Part shown: piece after piece, positions 21,156-31,239 of the stretch
Numbering within the stretch: the stretch's first letter is position 1
Layout of the letters: the number at the start of each line of letters is the position of its first letter
From: Bursaphelenchus xylophilus
Taxonomy: Eukaryota > Nematoda > Chromadorea > Rhabditida > Aphelenchoididae
Reading direction: 5' to 3'
DNA: 64,000 nucleotides
Assembly (NCBI GenBank): GCA_904066235.2
Contig: CAJFCV020000001.1
Location: 992,001 to 1,056,000 of the forward strand
Notes under the pieces: model-generated
What the model was told of the DNA's origin: nothing
The model's input: only the letters and a program-made list of their open reading frames with translations
Databases searched by the model: none
Translations under genes and position numbers: made by a program

Positions 21156-21609
21156 CACCGAAACACCTTCGAAGGCGAACATCACAGTGCCGAAGAACAG
21201 TGGCAAATCCCGCAATTCTCCTCATGTCGTCAGCTCATCCGTCGATTTCAGGTTGCTGGAGAAGAAATATACCACAATCGCCACTGCGCCCAAGTAAATC
21301 ACGTTGGCTGCGGTTGCGAATGGCCCCAATTTCGAGAGCTTTCGAATGGAACAGAAGCCCAGCACCGGAATGCAGATGAAAACCATCCAGACGGACTTTG
21401 GAAGGACGATACCAACATTCTCCCGGAAGAAATCCTCCAAATTGTCCGCCATGAAGACGAAACACACACAACAGAAGCCGAGTTGAGCGATGAAAACATT
21501 GCAGTTGACGAGTTGTTTGAAGAATTATCCGCGATGTCTGATCCACGACGGGCCCGCTTCGAACGCACCTCGCATAATATTTCCATAATCGATTGCATCT
21601 CGTCCGTTT
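21156..21609 (-). pseudogene. SLC36/AAT-type amino-acid transporter exon, broken
   Basis: A 454 bp exon between TTTCCAG and GTG/GTAAGT reads in one frame as part of a proton-coupled amino-acid transporter (Aa_trans family). It contains GRDAIDYGNIMRGAFEAGPS, then IAQLGFCCVCFVFMADNLED, PKSVWMVFICIPVLGFCSIR, KLGPFATAANVIY and finally LPLFFGTVMFAFEGVSV. The frame is interrupted by TAA at 21527-21525 and TGA at 21224-21222. The family normally has about 11 membrane segments; only a few are covered here. It is therefore a captured, inactivated fragment of a host membrane transporter gene, not a functional copy. Confidence 0.75.
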
Positions 21610-21722
21610 CTGGAAAGCAAATATTTTAGGTGTCTGCCGACCAAAAAATATTTTTTCTGCTAAATTTATCGTTAGTTTTCCTCGAAGAAGCCTAAAAACA
21701 GAAGAAAAATTCAAATACTTAC

Positions 21723-21813
21723 CTTGAACAGACAAAATGGGGCGCAAATATTCATCTGTCGCATGCAGTAAAAGCAGACGGAGCAAATCAACACCAATAA
21801 AAATCATTCCCAG
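21723..21813 (-). other. possible upstream exon of captured transporter
   Basis: Bounded by TTTTCAG and CAAG/GTAAGT. One frame is hydrophobic (LGMIFIGVDLLRLLLLHATD); another is also TM-like. Its phase does not fit the next exon, which agrees with decay. Confidence 0.35.
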
Positions 21814-22000
21814 CTGAAAATAATACCCAAATCAGTCAGAGGACCCAAGCGACAAAACTTCGCGAAAAAAGATAAAAAAAGCCAGCAAAAGAAAAGAGTG
21901 TGAGTCAAACAAATCCTGTAATTTCCCTGCGAGACACAAAACACGGATCAAGTCCTTGCGGATCATTTCGTAATTTTTAGGCCCAAAACTTGTATTTTTT

Positions 22001-22250
22001 TACGATTTTCGTGGCAAATTTTGCCACAATATAACTTTTTGGCTCTTATTTTTTAGGTAGCTGATGGAACAAGCAGAGTATTTTTTTTTACGACTTTCGT
22101 GGCAAATTTTGCCACAATATAACTTTTTGGCTCTTATTTTTTAGGTAGCTGATGGAACAAGCACAGTATTTTTTACGACTTTCGTGGCAAATTTTACCAC
22201 AATATAACTTTTTAGCTCTTATTTTTTAGGTAGCTGATGGAACAACCCAG
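22001..22250 (+). repeat. three tandem copies of an intron 3' end with splice acceptor
   Basis: An 85-88 bp unit starting at 22001, 22089 and 22174 contains TTCGTGGCAAATTTTGCCAC and then CTTATTTTTTAG/GTAGCTG. Each unit repeats a good 3' splice site followed by TGATGGAACAA. The third unit runs into an exon-like stretch at 22251. Confidence 0.75.
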
Positions 22251-22977
22251 TTGACCCTGTGGAATCCGACGAGATCCTGCGCACGGAAGACGACACATCA
22301 GATTTTGAGGACCAAATTGAAGCGAGTTTGAACGTTGAGTTGGGTTTCAGCGACGATCAGGTATGTTTTTCTTATTGTTCTTGAAATTTAGGTATGAAAA
22401 TTGAAAAAGAAGTAGAAAAGTTTCTTGATGCTCTAGTATAAGGCGTGAAATTAAAGCCTTGAGCTTTTGAAGTTTAATAAAAGTGGAAATCAGCCATTAG
22501 TGACCTAGAAATTACTGGATTTGGCAATAAATCTCATTTTTTTTAGGAAAATCCGTCGGAAGAAGCCGAAGAACCCAGCTCATCTCTTGAAAATGATGTG
22601 AACAAACTCGAAATTCCTTCAGAAATTACAGAACAGCTAGAAGCCATTCGGGAAATCGCAATTTCTCCTCAAAAACAGCTCGTGGAAGAGGCTCTAAATC
22701 AATGTTCTTCGATCGACAATAGGCAAAGAAGAAAGTAAGTGGTAACCGTTAAAATAATGTGGTTTTAGGCGACACATTGAACAACAACCTGGTCCCCGCA
22801 TCGAAGAATAATGTGATGGTGCACCCCGACTTCTGGTCGCTGAATGGACTGAAGAAGAAGTACACACGGGGATACGTCCCAGTCAATTACCAGGAACCAG
22901 CCAAAAGACACAGCCAGCCCCGAACATCCGATGGTACCCGTACGTCAGCTGCCCCTTCAACCAGTCGTTCCATTTAA
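22251..22977 (+). pseudogene. captured plus-strand exons of an unrecognised acidic protein
   Basis: Three exon-like blocks are 22251-22360, 22547-22734 and 22769-22977. The first two join in frame (DPVESDEILRTEDDTSDFED onward, then EEAEEPSSSLENDVNKLEI) and are strongly acidic. With the third block the continuing frame stops at 22811. A neighbouring frame of the third block is open to TAA at 22977 (VHPDFWSLNGLKKKYTRGYV, then basic and Ser/Thr-rich) and looks more coding. A one-base shift or unrelated origin would explain this. No domain is recognised. It lies on the strand opposite the transporter pieces within the same element. Confidence 0.4.
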
Positions 22978-23864
22978 TATTATTTAGATTATCTCTTAAG
23001 TAGAATTCAATTCTGGTAGAACTTTTAGTGTAGTTGCTTCTTTTTATAGCGTTAATTTATTTATTATTTGTTTTTGGGAACTCGTTATATATTTTTGAAA
23101 TCGTTTTTTGATTGTTGTTGTTTAGAAGGATAAAAGTATATATTTACCATGTTGAATATCTGAAAACCCCAAAAAAAACGGCTAATTTAACCTCAAAATT
23201 GAATGGTGCAAGGCCTAGTTCAAGAAGGCGGAGACAATTTTCTAGAGCTGCCTCCTGATTCGCTGCAGAAAGGGGGGCGGAGCTTCTCTAAACTCAGCAC
23301 TGAATTTTGAAAATCAGTGCCGACTTATTAAAAATGCACTGAATTTCAAAAATCATTACTGACTTATTAAAAATGCACTGAATTTCAAAAATCATTACTG
23401 ACTTATTAAAAATGCACTGAATTTAGAAAATCATTACTGACTTATTAAAAATGCACTGAATTCTGAAAATCAGTGCAGGGCTATTAAGTCCGCACTGATT
23501 TTTCTCAGATTCGCAAGTTTGTTGACACTGGGTTTTCCAAATCGCTGCACATCGATTTTTGCAGTGGTTTACGCCTCATCGGCGAAGATCGAATGCAAGA
23601 ACTTCTGTGACCACGTTTATATATCAACATTGTTTGTGATTGTGGTAATAAAGTGTTTTCTGCACGTTGGATTTAAACATGGCTCTGGCCCTGTATATTG
23701 AGCTTATTACTAGCAAAAAGACAAGTTGTATTATTGAAGTCAAAGATACGAAGAGAAAATATTATATTTTGCATTGATATACCGAACGATGACTAAAGAA
23801 ACGGTGGGTTGAACTAGCAGCAGTTGCTGTGTCTTTGAAAATTTTTTAAAACCTTTTTCGAGCT

Positions 23865-24111
23865 ACAGTGGCAAACCTGACCGAATGCCAAAAAACGTGC
23901 CATTTTGCATCCGGGAAGTATCAAAAACGTAGCAAAATACCTCCTTCTCCAAGTAAAAAGACTCCATTTTCAAAACCACTCCCGCTATTTTTGTGAGGGA
24001 CCGTCAAAACGAAGGTGCTTTTTAGTTGGAGATGGAGGTATTTTGCAGCATTTTTGATACTTCCCGGATGCAGAATGGTAAGTTTTTGCCACTGGATCAG
24101 GTCCGCGACTG
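23865..24111. mobile_element. fold-back B, full copy
   Basis: Ends CAGTGGCAAACCTGA and CAGGTCCGCGACTG. Confidence 0.8.
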
Positions 24112-24140
24112 TAATAAAAAATTTTTATAAGAATGCACTA

Positions 24141-24235
24141 CAGTGGCGGACCTGATCCAGTGGCGAAAAACGTACTATTTTGCATCTGAAAAGTTTAAAA
24201 AAATGTGGCAAAATGCCTCCCTCTCCAACCTCGGC
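24141..24235. mobile_element. fold-back B, left half
   Basis: Begins 29 bp after the previous copy, breaks off at CTCCCTCTCCAACCTCGG and runs into family C-like sequence. Confidence 0.7.
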
Positions 24236-24269
24236 GTTTCTGCAAAACGTGGGCTGTAGAAGAATTTTC

Positions 24270-24610
24270 ATTTTTGTAGCTTGTGCCAGCGCAACGGATA
24301 CGAAAAGCCACATCTTTTTGTTTAATCATCCGCTCTATGGTCCGAGCTCTCCTCTGAACTCAAATCCAGCCACATTTACCAGGTAACGGTCTACTATCGC
24401 CCCTTTTGACTTGCCTTCTCAAATCCCAGATTTATGCAACTGCAATCAGTGTCGGTGCAGGAATTTTTGCATAAATTGAAAACACGTAAAACGACATTGT
24501 TAGAAACATGTTGATTCAGCTGCGGTGAGCCATGAAATCGGGAGGAATATATATATTTTGTTTCTTTTCTAGCGACTACAACGTGTTATAGAATTGAATA
24601 AAAAGTTGTA
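24270..24610. repeat. direct repeat, copy 1
   Basis: Shares ACGGATACGAAAAGCCA, TTGTTTAATCATCCGCTC, ACATGTTGA-CTAGCTGCGG and GGATATATATATTTTG blocks, in order, with 25095-25410. The copies are diverged. Confidence 0.6.
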
Positions 24611-24629
24611 TACCCGTTTCTACCCTATA

Positions 24630-24960
24630 GGGCAGAAAGAAACTGACGAAAATACGGCCAAAAAGAGTTTTTTTTTCACTGACCGCTCTCCAGGTTTCGC
24701 GTGCTCTCTCGGCCGCGTTGCATATTTTGGCTGCACCTGCAGAGCGCGAGTTAAAGCTTTATTGAGTATATGCGGGCTAGCCATCGCTCTGGCCTGTTGC
24801 CTTTGCAGCAGAGAGAGAGAGCACACAAAATCCGGAGTGCGGTCAGAGACAGAAAAGGTTTTTTCCTCATATCTTTAACAGTTTCGTGTAGAAAAATTAT
24901 TTTTTTTCAATTTAAAAATCTAGGTGGTTTCTGCAAAGCGCGATTTATAAATTTTTAGTT
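24630..24960. repeat. repeat family C
   Basis: Contains TGACCGCTCTCCAGGTTTCG, CTCTCGGCCGCG and a second, reversed box (GCGGTCAGAGA), so two copies may be joined here. Confidence 0.55.
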
Positions 24961-25094
24961 CTCGTGCGTACCATTCTTGCTGGTATGAAACTATTCATGC
25001 CAAAAGTCGCAAAAAGGCGCCACATTGCTGCCAAATTTTGCCCTAAAAATATCGGCGTTTCAGCAAAGCTCTGGCTGCAGAATTTTCGTTTTTG

Positions 25095-25410
25095 CGCTCT
25101 AACTTGTGCAATGCCAACGGATACGAAAAGCCATCTATTTTTGTTTAACCATCCGCTCAATGATTCGAATGTCTCCTGAACTCATATTAAGACAAATAGT
25201 TACCGATCTGCCTTGTGATATCACCCATTTTGAAGGTTTATGTCAGCGTGGGTGCACAAATTCTTTGCATAAAATTGAACAATTAGGATGACATGACTAT
25301 GTTTTGTGTAAAAACATGTTGACCTAGCTGCGGCGGGCCGTTAGTACATGAAATCAAAGGGGATATATATATTTTGCTTCCTGTACGGGACTACAACTCG
25401 TTGTGGATTT
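25095..25410. repeat. direct repeat, copy 2
   Basis: Partner of 24270-24610, about 820 bp downstream. Confidence 0.6.
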
Positions 25411-25940
25411 GAAGAACATTCGTTGAGTGTTTTGTTGCGATATTTTGTCACCGGTTGATTTTGTTATAATTAACTTTTGAGGGCTTGCTTTAACAGTGAA
25501 AACTCCTTTTTCACTGTGGAATTTAAGCGCAATGTTTTCAACTCCGTCGCCGCGATTTTTTGCAGACATCCCGTGGTTGTCGCCAACGCACGGTAGATTT
25601 TTTCTTTTCGCAAAAGATTTTATGTGAGGCCAAAAGAACACAAGTTTTATGTGGTTTCAGGTCCACTGTGATGAACTGTAACGCGGCTGTAACAAAAGAC
25701 TAATTCGTAATTGTTGCGTTGAGTATTTACGACCCTCTATTGCCTTCTTAGTGACCTTTTTGTGGTATGGAGGCGTAATTTTTTAATCAAATGATATTTT
25801 CGTTTGCGCGGTGCCTTATTTGAATCGATCCAACTCAACTTCCTTAAAGCTTTGTACACGAGGGTCCTTGAATTTTACTTTGTCCATGCTGTGGTCCTAT
25901 TTCTCCCTGGCATGAATTATTCCTACCAAAATGAAGTGTT
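25411..25940. other. upstream region of the second GT31 gene
   Basis: No exon or family repeat is recognised. AATGAAGTGTTTTTAG ends 9 bp before the ATG at 25955 and could be a spliced-leader acceptor. Confidence 0.4.
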
Positions 25941-25954
25941 TTTAGCACTACACC

Positions 25955-27755
25955 ATGTTGGATGACAAGTCCGAGAAATCGGAGTTGCAAAGCGGCGTCA
26001 AAGAATGTGCTCGAAATCACAGCAAACTTTTGGCCCTATCTTTTTTCGGTAGGTTGCAGTTCAGCCGTATTATCATTTGTTGGCTATCGGTCTGTCTTGA
26101 AAATAATGAGCACAAAGTCCCTGCGCCATTCGCGTCTCTGAAGTGAAAAGCAATTTGATTTTGCTGCGGCACAATTCATTTTCTCAGCGGCGATGCCATT
26201 TTCGATGCTACAGAGTACTCATTATTTTCCCGACAGAAAACGACACATGTAATAGTCAATTGCTGGGCAATTTTGCTTACTTTTGAAATACCATTATTTC
26301 AGCTTTCCTAGTCTTTGCAAGCTCAGTAATCTACATAACCAGCAGCCCTCAATTTGCCATATATTCAACCTCCTACTTAACCGTCCCCGACAACAATCCA
26401 GTGCCGACCTTAGAGGACTTGATACAAGACTACGTGGACTCTATCAAAATGGAACCTATCAATTTGAAGATTGGAAGTACCCAATTCAATTACAATATGA
26501 CCGTTCCGAGGAACAAAAGTGAATGCGATGGAGTGGAGATGGTGGTATATTCAATGACTATGAACGACAAGGATTCGTTTCACCGTCGGCAGACAATACG
26601 ACAGATTATCAGCAAAACGGTGAGTTTAAAATACGGCGAATTCGCTTCTTAGGACCTCTGAAATCGTTTGTTATATCAGTCAGTCGGGAAAATAATATGG
26701 ATTTTTCGCGGCAAAATGTTTCGCTTTTTCAGACCAACCGCTCGGTTCTTTTCCGCTTCTTCATTGGCGACAACAAAAAAGACGAGTTCATGTCGCTAGC
26801 GGCGGAGATGATGAAATACAACGACATCGTCTACTACGACCACATCGAGACGTATCGCGAAAATTACGTGAAATGGTACAGCATGCACGAATACCACATG
26901 AAATACTGCCCGAATGTCAAACACTTTGTGAAAATGGACGATGACGTCACGGCGGATTTTGGACGAGTATTCGAATGGCTGGATGTTGGGTTCGATGGGT
27001 TCACGTCGAATGGCAGCGAATACTTTTTGTGTCACGGAATGTACGGGTATTATCCGTTGAGGAACAAGGGGAGTGACTGGTAAGGACTTTTTAGGGCGAA
27101 GGAAGTTACAGTAGCCAACGTACATCTAGTCTGTCGGAAAGATAATGAGAACACGTCGCTGTGCCGATCAAGGAAGAGAAAGCGGTCTGACTTCGCCGCA
27201 ACACGGTTCATTTTCTTGGCGGCAATGCAATTTCCGCTGCGACAGAGTGCTCATTCTTTTCCCGAAAGACTGATTACAAACAATTTGAAAGTCATCAGAC
27301 TAAGGAGTTTCTATGAAAAACAACTTTTTTCTTCCTTGCAATTCGTTGTACAGAGATCTCGGTTTATCTTTTCTCACTAAAAATCCCGTTCTAGGTATGT
27401 TCCGGAATCCGAATTCCCGGAGCCAAACTGGCCCACCTATTGCTACGGCTACTTCATAATCACCACCAACGACACAGTTAAGCTTATTTCGGAGACGATG
27501 AAAGACATGAACTTGGTCCACATGGACGACGCGTTCATTACAGGAATTGTGCGCCGAAATACGACGATCCCTCTGCTCAATTGGCCAGGAATTTGCTCGG
27601 AGCCGGACGAAATTGATTACGAAAAGTGCTCGTTAAATGGGAAGATACCGACAGTGATTGCGCTTCACAATACAAAGGATCGAAAGGCGACAAAGGATTG
27701 GATCGAAACGATCAGGAAAATCAATTGCAATAACACTGATTTTTTGCAGTTGTAG
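25955..27755 (+). CDS. GT31-family (beta-1,3-galactosyltransferase-like) glycosyltransferase, paralogue 2
   Basis: Exons 25955-26048, 26303-26619, 26733-27079 and 27395-27755 give 372 residues with the same intron phases (1, 0, 2) as the gene at 14223. A short cytoplasmic N-terminus leads to a membrane segment at about 25-43 (LLALSFFAFLVFASSVIYI). The luminal domain has FHRRQTIRQIISKT, KYNDIVYYDHIETYRENYVK, the intact metal-binding MDDDV (D206-D208), NWPTYCYGYFIITT and LVHMDDAFITGIVRRN. Two NxT/S sites (NMT, NKS) lie in exon 2. Predicted role: Golgi transfer of a hexose to a glycan. Unlike paralogue 1 the canonical DDD is kept, so this copy is the more likely standard enzyme. Introns are short apart from family A insertions. 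Confidence 0.85.
26087..26237. mobile_element. MITE A1, full copy
   Basis: Fills most of intron 1 of the second GT31 gene. The left end carries TCTTGAAAATAATGAG. Confidence 0.8.
26676..26722. mobile_element. MITE A2, left-end remnant at a splice acceptor
   Basis: TCAGTCAGTCGGGAAAATAA followed by TGGATTTTTCGCGGC runs directly into GCTTTTTCAG/ACC of exon 3. The last part of this intron is MITE-derived. Confidence 0.75.
27125..27273. mobile_element. MITE A1, full copy
   Basis: Intron 3 of the second GT31 gene; ends slightly decayed (CCCGAAAGACTGA). Confidence 0.8.
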
Positions 27756-28086
27756 TAAACAATATTACGAAAAAAAGCAACAAAAAAAATATTAAAATAC
27801 GATGTATATAATTGCTTAATTTTTATGAAACTTGTAAGCTGGATGACCAGACGAGAAGAGTAGGAGACGTGGGTCCGACCGGTCAGAGAGGGCAAGATCA
27901 AGGAGATTATGTTTATTCGCACACCAGCGGAAGGAAAAAGTGATTGGAAAATGACGAGATCCGTGACTTTTATAGAGAAGAATCAAGTGTATGAAAATTT
28001 TGGCTCTAACGCCAACATGCCCCTTTCGATGTTATTTTTCGATGTCCTTTGGAGTTCTTTACAAGTGATAAGCAAGAGAACTGAGG

Positions 28087-28325
28087 CTAATCTAGCGTAT
28101 GCTTTTTTTCAGCTTTGGTTTGTGCCTTATAGAGACGGTCCAGAAGATTGTAGAGGTCAACGTATAGCCGCCTCACCTCTTCCAGTCGCCTGTCGTTTCT
28201 GAAAAAGGGTCTTTTACGGTGGCACTAACTTACCTGAAGAACTCTCTGGGGGACTGTGGCCGTTTTACCTTCTTGGCCATTTTTGCTCCACTGCCAATGG
28301 CCATCGGCTCCTCGCTTGGTGACAT
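28087..28325 (-). CDS. small basic protein of unknown function
   Basis: Exon 1 is 28325-28234 and exon 2 is 28198-28087. The donor is CAG/GTAAGT, the acceptor is TTTTTCAG and a split AG/A codon restores the frame, giving 67 residues ending in TAG. Residues 1-30 contain MSPSEEPMAIGSGAKM and KKVKRPQSPREFF. Residues 31-67 (NDRRLEEVRRLYVDLYNLLD, then KAQTKAEKKHTLD) look like one amphipathic, probably coiled, helix. The start at 28325 is the first in-frame ATG after a TATATAAG at 28501-28494; an in-frame ATG further up at 28523 lies before that box. The intron is only 35 bp, which is short even for nematodes, so read-through is possible. No family is recognised. Confidence 0.5.
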
Positions 28326-28493
28326 CGCGCAATGGGATTTGTACTTTGCAACGAACTGGGAACTGGAGACTTTGGTATCGGCAGCATGGCAGCACCTTCC
28401 TCTGCTCCGTTTCGTTGACCATTTCTCCAGTTCTACCTTCACACCGGTACTCACGATTTGTTGACAAACAGATTTTTTCCAGAAAGGTTGGTC

Positions 28494-28501
28494 CTTATAT
28501 A
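28494..28501 (-). promoter_or_regulatory. TATA-like box of the small minus-strand gene
   Basis: TATATAAG on the minus strand, about 170 bp before the chosen start codon. Confidence 0.35.
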
Positions 28502-28639
28502 GGCAAGACTGCGCATTTTGCATAACTTTTAATAATTTTTTGATATTTTTTCCTGGGAAATCGCATTTTAGAGATTTTTATTTTTTATTTTTTTCAGTCG
28601 AGGTCTCTTTTTTTACTGAAATGGGAACTCCCAGTGTGT

Positions 28640-29280
28640 CCGCAAGGAAAAAGGTTTTCGCGTACTTTCTCGGTCTCAATGACCGTTGAATATCTCGGTA
28701 AAATTTTTGTGAATTGATATGGAGCTTATACCAAAATGTGTGCAGAATTTAATGAAAATCTGGCACTCTTCCTGTGTAACATTGCCTCTTGAAACCTCTA
28801 AAGCCATTTATTGTACGCAGAGTTGTGGTACAGGAACTCTTTACATCGAAGTTTCAGCGCAAACTTTCCAGCCTCGGACCTCCAGCTGCACTCGAATCCC
28901 CGGGTCATGGCTGTAAACCGGCTCACAGCACGAGATTTCCGCTTTATTGTTTCTTAAACGTTTTGAAACCGTTTTCGGAACGCCATCAACGAATGGCCTC
29001 GAAATTAGAATGGGGAAGAAAGGGCGGAATTTAAAGCGCGACCAGCTGGCATTCGGCCAGTTAATTCCGGTCCTCAAATGCAGTTTTATCGCCCCCCTCG
29101 AAATGAAATTGAATACCCGTTTTTTGAGGAGGGGATTTTATGCTCTCTGAGGGCGCCAGTTTCACGATTTACGACAAACGAATGTTGCGTTTTTGTTGGC
29201 TGCTTTTTTACGCTTATCAAGGTAACTTGCACTGCAAAGTGTAGCCTAAGGGAAAGTTGAACTTAGGATTGGAAAACGGG
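28640..29280. other. intergenic, degenerate family C and unassigned DNA
   Basis: GACCGTTGAATATCTCGGTA at 28681 is a worn family C block. Beyond it I see no supported gene. Confidence 0.4.
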
Positions 29281-29283
29281 ATA

Positions 29284-29420
29284 TCAGTCTGTCGGGAAAA
29301 TAATGAGCTATATTGAAAACCGCAGAAAATGAATTGTGTCGCGGCAAAATCAAATTTCTTTTCACTTCAGCAACGCGATAGGCGTGTGTCATTGTGCTCA
29401 TTATTTTCCTAACAGACTAA
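29284..29420. mobile_element. MITE A1, full copy
   Basis: Interior shortened; right end CCTAACAGACTAA. Confidence 0.8.
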
Positions 29421-29787
29421 TGGCTTACTGGTAGAGTTCAGATTGAAAATTTTTGGATTAACCATCCTGTACACGACAAAATAATTTTTCAAAAAATTTT
29501 CTTTTACGCACGAATTTTTTTGAGACCACCGGAAGCGCAAAAACGTAAAACCCTGCAAACATTTATATGGACATTCATATGCCCGCAGGGTCTTTTCTTT
29601 TTCAAATATTGCAAAAAAGAACATTCGGAGGGACAATGTTTGTTTTAGCAGTATTTTTTGTCGTACTTTTATCCCTGAAATGATATGGGTCCTACTGGTC
29701 ATCCGACTTGAACTTAACTGTTTTTTCGAGTTTGGTCTTTTGCATTACGTTCTCAAAAAGTCCGTCAAATAAACTATGCATGGGCAT

Positions 29788-29985
29788 TTTGTTGCGGCCC
29801 GCACCATGCACAAAAAACCCCTTTTTACACCGTGCATTTCATTTTTTTTTTTTTTTTTTTTGATCGCTGCGACGTAAGGAAGTTTCAACTACGTTGCTTG
29901 CGGCGGCGTCAGGAATTCACACAGCGCAAACGGCTTTTTTGAGGTTTGCACTGTGGAAAAAGAAAAAACGCACTGTGCATTGGCG
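29788..29985. repeat. family D element, diverged
   Basis: Block order as in 63268-63543: TGTTGCGGCCCGCACC, a long T run, CGCTGCGAC, GTTTCAACTACGTTGCTTGC, then CAAACGGCTTTTTTGAGGTT and CGCACTGTGCATTGGCGA. Most of the nine-base motifs have decayed. Confidence 0.6.
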
Positions 29986-29997
29986 ATATGAATAATA

Positions 29998-30146
29998 CAG
30001 TCTGTCGGGAAAATAATAAGGATTCGACGCAGCTAAATGTCTCGTCTCGTCGCAGCACCAAATTCCCAGCCGCGGCTAGCCGTCGCAGACCGATGACGGG
30101 CGATTCCAGGACCCGAGGAATCCACATTATTTTCCCGACAGACTGA
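29998..30146. mobile_element. MITE A2, full copy
   Basis: CAGTCTGTCGGGAAAATAAT at the left and the perfect complement at the right; interior GCGGCTAGCCGTCGCAGACC. Confidence 0.85.
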
Positions 30147-30149
30147 TAC

Positions 30150-30500
30150 TAATGTAACAAAAATTTTTTTAGCCCTTGTGATGTTATTCATTGAGTTTAG
30201 TCAATTTTTCTTCTAAAATTACCTGAAATATCTTCTAATTCCCTTCCAATTATAAAATAATAAATATATTTGGAACTCTCTTTATAATTACCTCAAATTC
30301 GGATATTTCCTTTCGCCGAAGGTCAAAGGAAATAAAAGAAGAGGACAATATTTGCATAAAGGCCCTTCGTTTCTTTTATTAGATCATTTTTGTCAAGATA
30401 AAACGAGTTGAATAGCTGTTAGAGGAGCCATAACGTAAAGTTCAAAGGCGCTGCCGGCGATTTAATCGTGTTATAGGGACATATGAGGCACAAAAGATGG
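30150..30500. other. intergenic, nothing recognised
   Basis: AT-rich DNA without coding or repeat-family signal. Confidence 0.4.
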
Positions 30501-30508
30501 TGAGGATG

Positions 30509-30648
30509 TACTAGTCCGTTCGCAACGTCGCTGGAGCGATTTCAGCGACATGCACTGTGCAAAAACCAAAGTTGACTTTGCACTGTGCAATTTGTTGCTT
30601 TTTGCAGTGCCAAAATTCATTCCTGAGGTTTTCCGGACGGACTAATAA
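30509..30648. mobile_element. small TIR element with two D motifs
   Basis: Begins TAGTCCGTTCG and ends CCGGACGGACTA. Inside are TGCACTGTGCAAAAACC and TTTGCACTGTGCAATTT, both copies of the family D nine-mer. Confidence 0.55.
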
Positions 30649-30769
30649 TGCATTAGTGTCCAAGGGGCAATAAACAGGTTTTGAATGGCAAAGGAGGAAT
30701 TTTTGAACAATTGAATTCTAAGACTTCAAAATAAATAGAAAAAAAGTCGTGTAAGATATCTCCGCTGTC

Positions 30770-31190
30770 TAATAAAGGAACAAAACTTTGTGGAAAGCTT
30801 AAATTTTTATGAAACTTGGCATAAATTTAGATTACTTTTTTAAGAGACAATTTTTTTTCAGTTTCCGCTTTGCAGAAGTGGCCAAGATTTCCAGGTTTTG
30901 CAAATTTTTTCATGAAAAGTTTCTTGTCTATTTCTACCGTCGAGGGTAATTTTTCCACAAAAAATCATTTTTTTCCGCGCGAAATTGCCAGAGATATTGT
31001 TAAAAAGAGTTTTTTTTCTCTGACCGCTCTCCACATCTTACGTACTCTCTCGGCCGCAAAGATCGTTGAATATATCGGCTCTTCCTGCAACGGGAAAGCT
31101 AATATTTTCATGGATTTATATATGATCTATACTCTAAATGTGTTCAAAATCTACGGAAAATCTGAGCGTCGCTTTGCGTCACTTCCTCTG
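30770..31190. repeat. repeat family C
   Basis: Full block order: CCGCGCGAAATTGCC, CTGACCGCTCTCCACA, CTCTCTCGGCCGCAAAGATC, AAATCTGAGCGTCGC. Confidence 0.7.
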
Positions 31191-31239
31191 CGATTTTTTT
31201 TATTTTCTAATCTCCCATGGATAATATAATATACTCTGC

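Larger units (their letters stand above)
20031..23622. mobile_element. 3.6 kb long-TIR element carrying host gene pieces
   Basis: The two ends are inverted copies of about 360 bp (20031-20393 and 23267-23622), starting ATATAAACGTGGTCACAGAA. Both arms contain a subterminal array of a 39 bp unit (TCAGTGCATTTTTAATAAGT plus CAGTAATGATTTTTCAA) and end inside at GGAGCTCCGCCCCC-like sequence. Between them lie exon-like pieces of a minus-strand amino-acid transporter and of other proteins, but no recognisable transposase. The architecture resembles a Pack-type (Mutator-like or other) non-autonomous element that has captured gene fragments. No clear target duplication is visible. It starts 97 bp after the stop codon of the first GT31 gene; an AATAAA at 23646 beyond its right end may be that gene's displaced poly(A) signal. 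Confidence 0.8.

Noticed and set aside
30870..31229. 119-codon open frame
   Set aside because: It is family C repeat sequence; the same residues (FFPREIA, LRTLSAAKIVEY) recur from other copies.
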